A stretch of DNA of 64,000 nucleotides from Fluoribacter gormanii (GTDB taxonomy: Bacteria; Pseudomonadota; Gammaproteobacteria; Legionellales; Legionellaceae): contig NZ_FTNL01000004.1 in assembly GCF_900156395.1 (NCBI RefSeq), forward strand, positions 1 through 64,000, read 5' to 3'. This document shows, one piece after another, positions 15,388 to 24,363 of the stretch. The notes below the pieces were generated by a model. That model saw only the letters and a program-made list of their open reading frames with translations, did not search any database and was not told the origin of the DNA. Position numbers and translations under genes: made by a program. The stretch's first letter is position 1. Each line of letters opens with the position of its first letter.

Positions 15388-16527
15388 CTAAGAGGGATGT
15401 ATTCCCGGGGTAACGCTTTGCATTGCTCTTTCAAGTTTATCTAATATTGACTCTATACCATATTCTGATGCCTCAATAAGTAATCCAGAATAAATCGCTT
15501 TTTGTGCCTGAAATATATTGGGCGCGACTTTATCTCGAATCATTTTGTTCTTCTGTGATTCAAGTTCCCCAAGAGCATGAAAATATTCTTGCATCTCCAT
15601 ATTGGGATTAATATATCTTGCTCCTTCATTAATAAGTTTTGTTATCACGTGTTGAAACATTTCATAATTCATTGCCTGCTGATACAGCGGATCGGCAGAA
15701 ATTTTCTGACAACTTTGTAACAATGCCAAGAGGTTATTAGCTGTTAACTGAATATCTTTACCTATGGATAAGGAGACTAGTGTATCAACATCCTTACAAA
15801 AAACAGTGAGCCCTTCTAATATACTAAAATTTTCTGGATTTTCAAAATTAGCCCATTTACTAAATGATGCTACTTGTTGATGAATCCCATTGAGGACATT
15901 TTCTATCCATTTTAATTCATAGGCATCAACTTCCTGTTGCGAACCCGCTCTATCAATGGTCAATAACACCTTACTATGTGGGCGCTTATATTCTCTGCCC
16001 ACGCCTTTGTTTGACGTTTCCCTATGGGTAAGATACACCATTCTTTCTTCCGTAGGCTTTATAAATTGCTCGTGTAATACATTTTTATTGGCTATTACAT
16101 CAATATATAACCCGTAGTCGTCAAGTAATTTTATTTGTAATTTTTTGGCAAAACCCAATCCTTCACATACACTCATTACCAGTGTCAATCGAGGTATTAC
16201 ATCAGGATTTTTAAAATCTGGATTTGTCAGGAGCTTTCCAAAATAGATAGCAACATCATCTAAACCGTAAATCTTTGGATCCCTATTTTGTCTATCAAGA
16301 ACCATATCCTCTAATTCTTCTCTTCCATGAGCCGAAAAATATATTTTGGTTTGGTTTGTAATTGCTCCAGGAAAGAAATCAGGGCCCTGCAAAGTTTTAA
16401 GATCACTTCCATCGGGTATTTTTACAAGTATGGCGGGTGTTTCATGAATTATGAGTGTATCAATATTTGCCGTTATTTGATCTTGGGTCAAATTGATGTA
16501 AATGAGTTTATCATATTTAGAATACAT
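15388..16527 (-). CDS. Putative effector with caspase-fold (clan CD)-like domain
   Basis: The 379-residue protein has no signal peptide. Residues 60-69 (TKIYFSAHGR) give a strand ending in His67-Gly68. About 54 residues later RLTLVMSVCEGLGFAKKL gives a strand ending in Cys121, followed by a helix, then a strand YIDVIANKNV. A strand-HG, strand-C-helix arrangement with the alternation 'LDDVAIYFGKLL' between is that of clan CD peptidases (caspases, gingipains, C80 toxin self-processing domains). The remaining 200 residues are helical with no recognised domain. GGAG at an 8-base spacing supports the ATG. Catalysis is inferred from the dyad only; a non-catalytic homologue is possible. Confidence 0.6.
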   Translation of the reverse strand: MYSKYDKLIYINLTQDQITANIDTLIIHETPAILVKIPDGSDLKTLQGPDFFPGAITNQTKIYFSAHGREELEDMVLDRQNRDPKIYGLDDVAIYFGKLLTNPDFKNPDVIPRLTLVMSVCEGLGFAKKLQIKLLDDYGLYIDVIANKNVLHEQFIKPTEERMVYLTHRETSNKGVGREYKRPHSKVLLTIDRAGSQQEVDAYELKWIENVLNGIHQQVASFSKWANFENPENFSILEGLTVFCKDVDTLVSLSIGKDIQLTANNLLALLQSCQKISADPLYQQAMNYEMFQHVITKLINEGARYINPNMEMQEYFHALGELESQKNKMIRDKVAPNIFQAQKAIYSGLLIEASEYGIESILDKLERAMQSVTPGIHPS

Positions 16528-16699
16528 GACAGAACTCCATTCTTGATTTCAGTACTTTCTTAAAGTATAGAACTGATGATTATTAATTGATCAATAAAAT
16601 GATTAAATAAAATAATGTAAAAGGTGTTTTATTAATTCTTAAAGTGAATGAATGAGGAAATTTTTAGATAAATTGTCTGTTTTAAAGAATTTCTGGTTC

Positions 16700-16755
16700 A
16701 AGGCAGCCGATTTTATATTTTTTGGGGAAATTCTTGTTTTTAGTATGGCTGCCTT
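16700..16755. repeat. 9-bp inverted repeat with a long loop
   Basis: AAGGCAGCC at 16700-16708 is inverted at 16747-16755 (GGCTGCCTT, followed by TT). It lies in the 264-base stretch between the caspase-like gene and the glycoside-hydrolase-like gene, where I see nothing else. The 38-base loop makes a simple terminator uncertain. Confidence 0.3.
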
Positions 16756-16827
16756 TTGAAATGAGAGGGACTAATGAAACTCATATAAAAGCATAAGTTT
16801 TTTAGCTCCCCTCGTTTTATCGATGAG

Positions 16828-18054
16828 TTATTGACTATTGCATTTAAGGAAGTTGCAATCCGAACCAGTGAACATTTGAAAGTCAGTTTTTTGCTCATTA
16901 ACTGGATCTTGTACAATGGACTCAGTACCAGGCTGTAATGCTCCTGCTTTAGTTATACCCATAGAAATATCATTTGAAGTTCCCGCTGCAGATTTTTTAA
17001 TAGGTTCGTCGTTGTATTCAAAAAAGACTGCACCTAAATTATGTGCTTCGGCAGAGCGGTTCAAAATGATTTTCAAAACTGCATTAAACCATGTGGGGCC
17101 ATACTTATCGTTCAAATGCTTACCCACCTCTCCTATCAAGAAAGGCTTATTGTACTTTTCTGTGGTTAATTTTATTTGATTAAAAAATAGCTCATTGTAT
17201 CCATGAGAGGCATTTGTTGAAGGGTCACCTCGGTAACCAGCATTTACTGTAATAAAATCTACATTTGGAATTTTTTCTACTAATTCACTGGTTTCGCCTT
17301 CCTTAGACACAGCCCATTTGGAAGGATCATCGGCCATAGCATAGGTCACTAAGCTTCCCGGGCAATTTTGGTGTATTAGATTCACTACTTCATTTACCCG
17401 AGCCAGGGTTGCTTTATCTTCAAATACAGGCAATTCATTTCCTGCAGTAAATGCTAGAATTGCTTTGTTGCCACAAACTTCTTTAATCGAATTGACAATT
17501 TTGGTTTTGTCATAATTTGCTTGCTTTGAAAGGTGATCGGTTAAAATTGGATAAATGACATACATGTTCATTTTTGAAACTTCGTTTAAAAATTTAATAT
17601 GATCTTTTCCTACCGAATTGATATTATACAATCTTAGAGTATTGACTCCTATATCTTGCATTTGCTTTAGTTCACGGGCCCATTTACTCTCTAATTCTCT
17701 GTTATATGTTGCATTCGCAGCGCTCTCAATCTTTAGTGTTCCAAAAAAGTCATCATCATCACAAGGTGATTTCCAATCATTGGGGTCATATTGATTCGCT
17801 GGCATACATAGCCACGCTCCATTTTTATATTCCCATCCATGCTCCGTTTTTCCAGAAATTTTATTACCAGGAAAGCCCTTGGGTTCAGGTGCATAGGCCA
17901 TTCCTTTGATTATAAAAGGCTGTCCATTCACTAATAATTTATAATCTTCAATTTTAGGTTTGGCGTTATTCGTTTGAGTATTATTCGGTTCAGAATTGAC
18001 TGAGCATACAATACAGGACAAGGATAGGGCTAAAGCAGGGGCGATTAATTTCAT
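16828..18054 (-). CDS. Secreted glycoside-hydrolase/glucanosyltransferase-like protein
   Basis: Residues 1-21 form a signal peptide, followed by an Asn/Thr-rich linker. The catalytic part (about 35-350) looks like a TIM-barrel of the glucanosyltransferase type related to GH72/GH2: LLVNGQPFIIKGMAYAP at the first strand, VNTLRLYNI, AFTAGNELPV with Glu207 as likely acid/base (NE motif), and PFLIGEVGKH with Glu309 as likely nucleophile. It should cleave or rearrange a beta-glucan-like polysaccharide outside the cell. Domain type and exact substrate are inferred. The first Cys-rich stretch (CMPANQYDPNDWKSPCDDDD) resembles fungal-type members. It is a single gene with no operon partner. Confidence 0.65.
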   Translation of the reverse strand: MKLIAPALALSLSCIVCSVNSEPNNTQTNNAKPKIEDYKLLVNGQPFIIKGMAYAPEPKGFPGNKISGKTEHGWEYKNGAWLCMPANQYDPNDWKSPCDDDDFFGTLKIESAANATYNRELESKWARELKQMQDIGVNTLRLYNINSVGKDHIKFLNEVSKMNMYVIYPILTDHLSKQANYDKTKIVNSIKEVCGNKAILAFTAGNELPVFEDKATLARVNEVVNLIHQNCPGSLVTYAMADDPSKWAVSKEGETSELVEKIPNVDFITVNAGYRGDPSTNASHGYNELFFNQIKLTTEKYNKPFLIGEVGKHLNDKYGPTWFNAVLKIILNRSAEAHNLGAVFFEYNDEPIKKSAAGTSNDISMGITKAGALQPGTESIVQDPVNEQKTDFQMFTGSDCNFLKCNSQ

Positions 18055-18387
18055 GATTTCACCAACAATTCAACCTAATAGACTTAGTTTAAATATAATA
18101 CAAGTTAAAGCGATTTGCACAGATAATCAGTTGAGTACGTCTCTTATTATTCATTGACGATATATTTCATTAAGCAATCGACTCGTTTCAACTTCTTTTA
18201 GAAGTTTAACAATTTGTGTTTCGGATTAATACGATTTTTTCATTTTGATCTCATAATGTCCTTTACGAATATATTCGTTCCGTTGGACTATGGGCTATTT
18301 AAAGAGTTGTAATGCGTTTTGCTCCATTAAGCCAGTAATGAAATTCCCTATTTGCATTACTGAGCTTAATGTTCCGAACCAGACTCC
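18055..18387. other. 333-base gene-free stretch
   Basis: This AT-rich stretch lies between two genes on the minus strand. No open frame of significance is seen. It must hold the promoter for the glycoside-hydrolase-like gene and the end of the 485-residue gene's transcript (hairpin at 18326-18370). Confidence 0.5.
18326..18370 (-). terminator. Long hairpin downstream of the 485-residue gene
   Basis: ATTAAGC-CAGTAATG pairs with CATTACTGAGCTTAAT, giving about 15 paired bases with one bulge around a 14-base loop. It lies 18 bases after the stop codon of the minus-strand gene. There is no long T tract, so terminator function is likely but not certain. Confidence 0.45.
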
Positions 18388-19845
18388 CTAAAGTTTTTGT
18401 CTTTTATTAGCGGGTTCATCTACCTCCGGCTCATCACTCGGTGCAAATGATCTTTTTAAATTTTGCTGATTTGTATCTGTTTCAATAACTATAGCCTCAC
18501 ATATGGATGATCTTCTATGAAACAAAGTACCTGGATATCGATTAACTTGAGGGGTAAATGCACCTCTGGTTGTTAATAAAGAAGGTTGGTTTTGCAGAGA
18601 AACTAGATTATCAGGAGTTTCACGCGCAAGATCATAAAGATTTTTTATATGCATTGATATCCTTATGTATTTTCTCAGTCGTTCCTGCGTTTTATAAGAG
18701 CTTTTATCCTCTGGCAAGGTTCTAATAATCGCTTCGAAATCATCTACGCTCTTGATGATTGTCCTTAAAAATACTTCATCGCTAGGCCTGGTCGAGGTAT
18801 TTCGACTCCTCTGAATATCAGGATGATTAAACAGCGCGTAAATAAATGGCAGGCGCACTATTTTGGGATAGAGTTGATTAATAAGCCTAATCAGGCACTC
18901 AGTATCAGTAATCGCGGATTTTAACTCTCTAATTGTTAGATTTGAATCTTTAGCAAAGAGAAAATTAATTATCTGAAATTGATTTTTTTTAAAACTGGAA
19001 CGCTGTAAATTGACTAAAGCTAAGCGCTCCTCAAATTTCTTGATTATCTTATTTTGCTCTTCAATGTGCCCAACTGATGTTGCTGGGATTTCAGTTGGAA
19101 CAGCTTGAGAAACAGGATGCGCTGCAAAAAATTGATGTTGATTAGCTGCGGCATTCTCTAAAGTAGTTTTAATTAATTGCATAAAATATTTTGCAAGTTG
19201 TTTATATGATTCAGGCGATTTTCCATCTACTACTTGCTGAAAACAGAAATTTGCATAAGCGTATGGGCTGAGTCGAATATTACTTTTTTCGAAGATATTT
19301 ATGAAGTTTGGCAAATCCGAACAAAGGGCATTCTTTTGGATAAATAACTGTCCTAAAGTTAACCAGGCAGTGGTGTTATTCTGCTCTATACGTAAAGCAT
19401 GGCCAATACAGTATATCGCTCGTTGTAAATTTGACTTTCTTTCATAATTTGGAATGAGAGATTGCCATTGAGCGGGAAGTTGAATTTGATAATCATTAGG
19501 AGCAGACATAATGGCGAAGCTTAAATCTTCAAATAGCAGGTCTAGATGTTTTGCACTATCAGGGTTTATTTCATTAACTAAATTCATAATTTTTTCAATA
19601 TTATGAATTAAGTTATTTCTATGACTAAGGCTTATTTTGCAGTAGATTAATTCAATTGCAATCCGTAGTTCCGGCGAGACCACATGTACCGCAAGATAAG
19701 CAGCAATCTCTTTTTTATTGACCTCAATATCCACGCTATCAATTCTCAGAGAAGTGAATAATTTGTAATGAGTAATATAACTAGGTGCAATTATAAAACT
19801 GATTAGATCACTAATTACCTTTGATTGTTCAAATTTTGATTTCAT
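18388..19845 (-). CDS. Hypothetical protein with nuclear-localisation-like tail, putative effector
   Basis: I do not recognise the family. The 485-residue protein is mostly helical; residues about 140-215 (AIYCIGHALRIEQNNTTAW and following) resemble tetratricopeptide-type helical pairs. A charged linker is followed by a helical region (about 260-410) and a disordered, Ser/Thr-rich tail. The end reads LKRSFAPSDEPEVDEPA followed by NKRQKL: two basic clusters (KR, then KRQK) about 16 residues apart, fitting the bipartite nuclear-localisation pattern. GGAAA precedes the ATG. No secretion signal. It could be a Dot/Icm substrate acting in the host nucleus; this is inference. Confidence 0.55.
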   Translation of the reverse strand: MKSKFEQSKVISDLISFIIAPSYITHYKLFTSLRIDSVDIEVNKKEIAAYLAVHVVSPELRIAIELIYCKISLSHRNNLIHNIEKIMNLVNEINPDSAKHLDLLFEDLSFAIMSAPNDYQIQLPAQWQSLIPNYERKSNLQRAIYCIGHALRIEQNNTTAWLTLGQLFIQKNALCSDLPNFINIFEKSNIRLSPYAYANFCFQQVVDGKSPESYKQLAKYFMQLIKTTLENAAANQHQFFAAHPVSQAVPTEIPATSVGHIEEQNKIIKKFEERLALVNLQRSSFKKNQFQIINFLFAKDSNLTIRELKSAITDTECLIRLINQLYPKIVRLPFIYALFNHPDIQRSRNTSTRPSDEVFLRTIIKSVDDFEAIIRTLPEDKSSYKTQERLRKYIRISMHIKNLYDLARETPDNLVSLQNQPSLLTTRGAFTPQVNRYPGTLFHRRSSICEAIVIETDTNQQNLKRSFAPSDEPEVDEPANKRQKL

Positions 19846-20177
19846 ACTTGGTTTCCGATTAAATGTTATTGTGTCTATTTAAGAAACAAATCTTGTTTTT
19901 GTATGTAGCTTCAAACGGCGAGTAATTTATTGCAGGAAACTTAAGAAATTATTAAGAAAAATACGCAAATTTTACTTGAATTACATCTCCAAGAAAAAAG
20001 TGAACAGGGCCTAATAGATGAAGGCAAAAGTAAATTACAGGTTAAGGGTTAAAGTTTTGTGTTCTTGATTAGTACCCCCGGAAATGGGGAAGAGCCCGAA
20101 GAGCCCACTTCCGGGCCAAGTACATCTGTGTATTGGCCTCTATTTCGGAGTGATTGTTTTTTTGTTTTATTTGAAAA

Positions 20178-20254
20178 TGGCGCGCCCGGAAGGATTCGAA
20201 CCTCCGACCCCCTGGTTCGTAGCCAGATACTCTATCCAACTGAGCTACGGGCGC
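20178..20254 (-). tRNA. tRNA-Arg(ACG)
   Basis: On the minus strand the sequence folds as a standard tRNA: acceptor GCGCCCG / CGGGCGC, D arm with AGCTCAGTTGGATAGAG, anticodon loop CTACGAA (anticodon ACG), T arm GGTTCGAATCC, discriminator G and encoded CCA (20178-20180). ACG is read as ICG after deamination and decodes CGU/CGC/CGA. Confidence 0.95.
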
Positions 20255-20260
20255 GTTGAC

Positions 20261-20350
20261 TGGCGGAGAGAGAGGGATTCGAACCCTCGATGGGATTTCT
20301 CCCATACTCCCTTAGCAGGGGAGCGCCTTCGACCACTCGGCCATCTCTCC
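20261..20350 (-). tRNA. tRNA-Ser(GCT)
   Basis: This is a 90-nt class II tRNA on the minus strand: acceptor GGAGAGA / TCTCTCC, anticodon loop CTGCTAA (anticodon GCT), a long variable arm, T arm GGTTCGAATCC, discriminator G and encoded CCA (20261-20263). It decodes AGC/AGU. Only six bases separate it from tRNA-Arg, so the pair is probably cotranscribed with tRNA-Ser first. Confidence 0.95.
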
Positions 20351-20423
20351 AATCAATGGTTGCGCAGTATATCAGGTATTTTGATGACGTCAATATGTCT
20401 TCTTTATAAATTAAATTTTTAAA

Positions 20424-20786
20424 GAATGGCCAAAGCCTTTATATGTTTCATCATGATTCATTATTAATCAATAAACAGTAAATTACTTGCTCATCTAGAT
20501 AGTACTCAATTTTTCAAGAAGTTAGTTTAATAATTTTTTATATAATGCTTTATAAAATTTCCATATTTTCATGATTACTGCTACTCTTTATCATTCATAA
20601 ATCATAGCCAATTTCAGTGAGGAGTAATGGCGTGAAGTTAAAAGATTGTGGTCTTTTTTGCTACTTTCAAGAGTAGATGTAGTTTATTTTCAATGAACTA
20701 CAGAATTCATTGATTTTTGGAATAATTTTTCTTTTAACAAAGCATCATTGCAGGACTGCGACTCAATTTTTAAATAAGGAGGATCG
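20424..20786. other. 363-base gene-free stretch
   Basis: This very AT-rich DNA lies between the divergent tRNA pair and the beta-oxidation operon. No gene is seen. It must hold the tRNA promoter (leftward) and the promoter of the thiolase operon (rightward); AAGGAGG at 20777-20783 is the ribosome site for the thiolase. Confidence 0.5.
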
Positions 20787-22106
20787 ATGAAACAGAAGTC
20801 GAATTTACATGGTCGAGACGTGTATATAGTTGATGGAAATCGAACACCATTTCTTAAAGCCAAAGGAATAGGTCCATTTTCTGGATCTGATTTGGCGGTA
20901 GCGGCAGGGACGACATTATTAAATCGACAACCTTTTGCTCCAACTGAGTTGGATGAAGTAATTATTGGCTGCGCCATGCCCAGCCCAGATGAGGCAAATA
21001 TTGCTCGAGTAGTTTCCTTGCGTTTGGGATGCGGGGATAAAGTGCCCGCATTTACTGTAATGAGAAATTGTGCCTCCGGAATGCAGGCTCTAGATAATGC
21101 AGCAATGCAAATTGCAAGTGGTCGAAGTGACTTGGTGCTTGCCGGTGGTACCGATTCTATGAGCCATGCTCCTTTATTATTTAATCAAAAAATGGCCTCC
21201 TGGTTGGCTAGTTGGTACGGATCTAAGAGTTTTAGCCAAAAATTAGGCCTAATCACTCAATTTAGACCAGCTTATCTTGCTCCAGTAATTGCTTTGCTGC
21301 GTGGACTTACTGATCCTATTGTTGGTATGAATATGGGGCAAACAGCCGAAAAGGTCGCTTATCGTTTTAACTTAACTCGCGAGCAAATGGATGAGTTTGC
21401 TAACCAAAGTCATTTAAAGCTGGCAAAAGCTTACAGCGAAAATAGAATGACAGAAGTATCACCAATTATTGATTATAAAGGACGAGTTTATTCTCAAGAT
21501 GATGGACTACGAGCCGATACAACAGTCGAAAAATTAGCAAAATTAAAGCCTTTTTTTGATAAAAAATACGGAATGGTAACGGCTGGTAATAGCTCGCAAA
21601 TAACGGATGGTGCTTGTTTGTTATTACTAGCTAGTGCAGATGCGGTTAAGAAATATGGTTTAAAGGTCCTAGCTAGAATAGTTGACTCACAATGGTCAGC
21701 TCTTGATCCATCACAAATGGGACTTGGCCCGGTGCATGCAGTAACCCCTATTTTACAAAGACAGAAATTAAAATCTGAAGATATCGATTGTTGGGAAATT
21801 AACGAAGCATTTGCTGCACAAGTTTTGGGTTGTGTCGCTGCCTGGAATGATGAAAATTATTGCCGCACTCACTTAGGTTTGGAAAAAGCATTAGGTGGCC
21901 CTTCATTAGAAAAGCTTAATCGTGATGGGGGAGCAATTGCAGCAGGACATCCTATAGGTGCAAGCGGAGCACGTATTGTATTACACGTTTTAAAATCATT
22001 AGAACAAAGAAATGAGTCACGAGGTATGGCTTCTATCTGTATTGGTGGAGGACAGGGCGGGGCTATGTATCTTGAACGAGTGACTGAGGTGAAAGGACAT
22101 GAATAA
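20787..22106 (+). CDS. fadI: Acetyl-CoA C-acyltransferase (3-ketoacyl-CoA thiolase)
   Basis: This 439-residue thiolase catalyses the last step of fatty-acid beta-oxidation, cleaving 3-ketoacyl-CoA with CoA. The nucleophile is Cys95 in NCASGMQ; GHPIGASGAR supplies His388 and CIGGGQGGA supplies Cys418, the classical catalytic set. It overlaps the downstream hydratase/dehydrogenase by 8 bases, so the two are translationally coupled. A perfect AAGGAGG precedes the ATG. Length fits the FadI-type rather than the shorter FadA-type enzyme; the symbol is given on that ground. Confidence 0.88.
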   Translation: MKQKSNLHGRDVYIVDGNRTPFLKAKGIGPFSGSDLAVAAGTTLLNRQPFAPTELDEVIIGCAMPSPDEANIARVVSLRLGCGDKVPAFTVMRNCASGMQALDNAAMQIASGRSDLVLAGGTDSMSHAPLLFNQKMASWLASWYGSKSFSQKLGLITQFRPAYLAPVIALLRGLTDPIVGMNMGQTAEKVAYRFNLTREQMDEFANQSHLKLAKAYSENRMTEVSPIIDYKGRVYSQDDGLRADTTVEKLAKLKPFFDKKYGMVTAGNSSQITDGACLLLLASADAVKKYGLKVLARIVDSQWSALDPSQMGLGPVHAVTPILQRQKLKSEDIDCWEINEAFAAQVLGCVAAWNDENYCRTHLGLEKALGGPSLEKLNRDGGAIAAGHPIGASGARIVLHVLKSLEQRNESRGMASICIGGGQGGAMYLERVTEVKGHE

Positions 22107-24117
22107 TTACAAACATTGGGACTTGAAACGCGATAGCGACAATATTCTGTGGTTGGGACTGGATAGAAAAGATACGTCTGTAAATAGCATCAATGAAGAA
22201 GTATTAGACGAACTTAATAGTCTATTGCATGAAATATCACAAGATAAAAATGCTTTAGGCTTAATTATTTATTCAGCTAAGGAAAAAGGGTTTATCGCGG
22301 GCGCTGATGTGAATGCATTCTCAAAATTTGAAACCCCGGCTCAAGCGGTCGATTTTTTACGAAAAGGGCAAGCGGTATTTGCTCGCTTACAGGATCTAAA
22401 AATTCCCAGCGTTGCGATGATAGATGGCTTCTGCATGGGGGGCGGTTATGAATTGGCTCTGGCCTGTACCTATCGAGTCGCCAGTGATGAAAAAGATACT
22501 CGTATCGGTTTGCCTGAAGTGATGTTGGGCATACATCCTGGTTGGGGCGGCTCTGTGCGATTACCCCAATTGATTGGCGGTTTTAATGCTTTATCACAAA
22601 TTATTTTGACTGGAAGTGCAGTTCATGCTGTAAAAGCCAAAAGTATAGGTATGATTGATGATGTGGTACCTATACGCCAGTTAAAGCGTGCTGCGATTTA
22701 TTTTATAAAAAGCAAGCCACCGAAACATAAACCTTCGTTCATACAAGGATTAACAAATAGCTCTTGGATGAGAAAACCTATTGCCGCTTTAATGCGTCAT
22801 AATGTTGCTAAACGAGTACGACGGGAACATTACCCTGCGCCTTATGCCATTATTGATCTGTGGGAGAAAGAAGGTGGTATGGGCGATAGGGCTTACTTGA
22901 AAGAAATAGACTCAGTGGAGCATTTGGTATCTACTGGAATTACTTCAAAAAATTTGATCCGCGCTTTTTCCTTACGTGAACGTTTGAAAGGTTTTGCAAA
23001 AGGTAGTGACTTTAACGCAACCCACGTGCACGTTATAGGCGCAGGCGTAATGGGGGGCGATATTGCTGCTTGGTGTGCTCTACGTGGTTTGCGTGTAACT
23101 TTGCAAGATCAAACTTATGCTCAAATTGCTCCAGCAATTGGTCGTGCTCATACTTTGTATAAGAAAAAATTACGTAAGCCACGACTAATACAAGCTGCAA
23201 TGGATAATTTAATCCCTGATCCAGAAGGCCATGGTATTGCACGTGCCGATGTAATTATTGAAGCCGTTTTTGAAAATCTCGTGGTCAAGCAAGAAATTAT
23301 GAAAAAAGTTGAAAAACTTGCTAAAAAGGATGCCATCATTGCAACGAATACATCCAGTATTCCATTGGATGAAATGAGTAGTGTTATGAATAATCCGAAT
23401 CGTCTGGTTGGTATTCATTTCTTTAATCCAGTCGCTAAGATGGATTTGGTTGAAGTAGTCAGTAGCGCAAAAACCTCCAAAACTGTTGAGCTTGATTCCT
23501 GTGCTTTTGTCAATCAAATTGGCAAACTACCATTACCTGTTAAATCCAGCCCAGGATTCTTAGTAAATCGAGTGTTAATGCCTTACCTCATGGAGTGTGT
23601 CCAGTTACTTGATGAAGGATATAGTGCTGAAACAATTGATGAAGCAGCCTTATCTTTTGGAATGTTTATGGGGCCTGTCGAACTTGCAGATACAGTAGGA
23701 TTAGATGTTGGTCTTGCTGTTGCTGAAAATTTAACGGGGCATTTTGGTGGAGCTGTGCCACAAAAACTTCGCGATATGGTTAAAGAAGGGAAACTTGGTC
23801 GTAAAACAGGTCAAGGATTTTACCAGTATAAAAATGGTAAACCAGTTAAAAAACAAGCCAGTACACCAATTAACCCGCATATTGCTGATCGATTAATTCT
23901 GAGAATGGTAAATGAATCGGCTGCCTGTTTGCGTGAGGGCGTTGTAGCGGACGCTGATTTGCTCGATGCAGGAATGATTTTTGCTACAGGGTTTGCTCCA
24001 TTTCGTGGTGGTCCAATGAACTATGCAAAGGATTTCGGAACAAATAATTTGGAAAATTTATTTAAGACCCTAGAATCTAAGTATGGTGAGCGTTTTAAGG
24101 TAGATGAAAGTTTGTAA
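22099..24117 (+). CDS. fadJ: Fatty-acid oxidation multifunctional protein: enoyl-CoA hydratase / 3-hydroxyacyl-CoA dehydrogenase
   Basis: Residues 1-190 are an enoyl-CoA hydratase (crotonase) domain with the oxyanion segments FIAGADVNAF and GGGYELALAC. From about 308 a Rossmann domain begins (HVIGAGVMGGDIAAWCA). The NAD-dependent 3-hydroxyacyl-CoA dehydrogenase follows, with NTSSIP and the catalytic His in GIHFFNPV, then the C-terminal helical dehydrogenase repeats. It turns enoyl-CoA into 3-ketoacyl-CoA for the thiolase encoded just upstream. At 672 residues it is slightly shorter than E. coli FadB/FadJ (about 715-730). Confidence 0.88.
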   Translation: MNNYKHWDLKRDSDNILWLGLDRKDTSVNSINEEVLDELNSLLHEISQDKNALGLIIYSAKEKGFIAGADVNAFSKFETPAQAVDFLRKGQAVFARLQDLKIPSVAMIDGFCMGGGYELALACTYRVASDEKDTRIGLPEVMLGIHPGWGGSVRLPQLIGGFNALSQIILTGSAVHAVKAKSIGMIDDVVPIRQLKRAAIYFIKSKPPKHKPSFIQGLTNSSWMRKPIAALMRHNVAKRVRREHYPAPYAIIDLWEKEGGMGDRAYLKEIDSVEHLVSTGITSKNLIRAFSLRERLKGFAKGSDFNATHVHVIGAGVMGGDIAAWCALRGLRVTLQDQTYAQIAPAIGRAHTLYKKKLRKPRLIQAAMDNLIPDPEGHGIARADVIIEAVFENLVVKQEIMKKVEKLAKKDAIIATNTSSIPLDEMSSVMNNPNRLVGIHFFNPVAKMDLVEVVSSAKTSKTVELDSCAFVNQIGKLPLPVKSSPGFLVNRVLMPYLMECVQLLDEGYSAETIDEAALSFGMFMGPVELADTVGLDVGLAVAENLTGHFGGAVPQKLRDMVKEGKLGRKTGQGFYQYKNGKPVKKQASTPINPHIADRLILRMVNESAACLREGVVADADLLDAGMIFATGFAPFRGGPMNYAKDFGTNNLENLFKTLESKYGERFKVDESL

Positions 24118-24195
24118 ATTTGATTCTACATTTTATGACAAGTCTGTCATAGCTCAGTATAGTCCACTATTATTAAGCAAATGTGGTTTTTTTCA

Positions 24196-24275
24196 TTCCC
24201 GCTAAGGCGGGAATCTATTCATAAAGTAGCACTGTGCCCCGCTATAAATTGGTTCCCGCCTACGCGGGAGCAACA
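24196..24275. repeat. Pair of short palindromic repeats (CCCGC...GCGGG)
   Basis: ATTCCCGCTAAGGCGGGAAT near 24196 and TTCCCGCCTACGCGGGA near 24252 are two hairpin-forming units of one dispersed-repeat type, about 40 bases apart, between the beta-oxidation operon and the L,D-transpeptidase gene. They explain why the transpeptidase frame looks open too far upstream. They may end the operon transcript. Confidence 0.6.
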
Positions 24276-24363
24276 TTTTGCCATAATTTCATTGAAGTGC
24301 TGCTTCCCTTCACCTAAGCTAAGAGGTTACGTTCTAACTTATGTTTATGGATATTCATTACAA

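Noticed and set aside
19945..20052. Short open stretch ending LIDEGKSKLQVKG
   Set aside because: It has no start codon and a stop directly upstream; it may be the tail of a lost gene but nothing supports a call.
20059..20422. Open frames across the tRNA pair on both strands, such as one containing MARPEGFEPPTPWF
   Set aside because: They are translations of the tRNA-Arg and tRNA-Ser genes, a known source of false proteins; the tRNA folds explain the sequence fully.
24196..24275. Palindromes before the L,D-transpeptidase as a riboswitch
   Set aside because: They are two simple CCCGC/GCGGG hairpins of dispersed-repeat type without conserved aptamer features.
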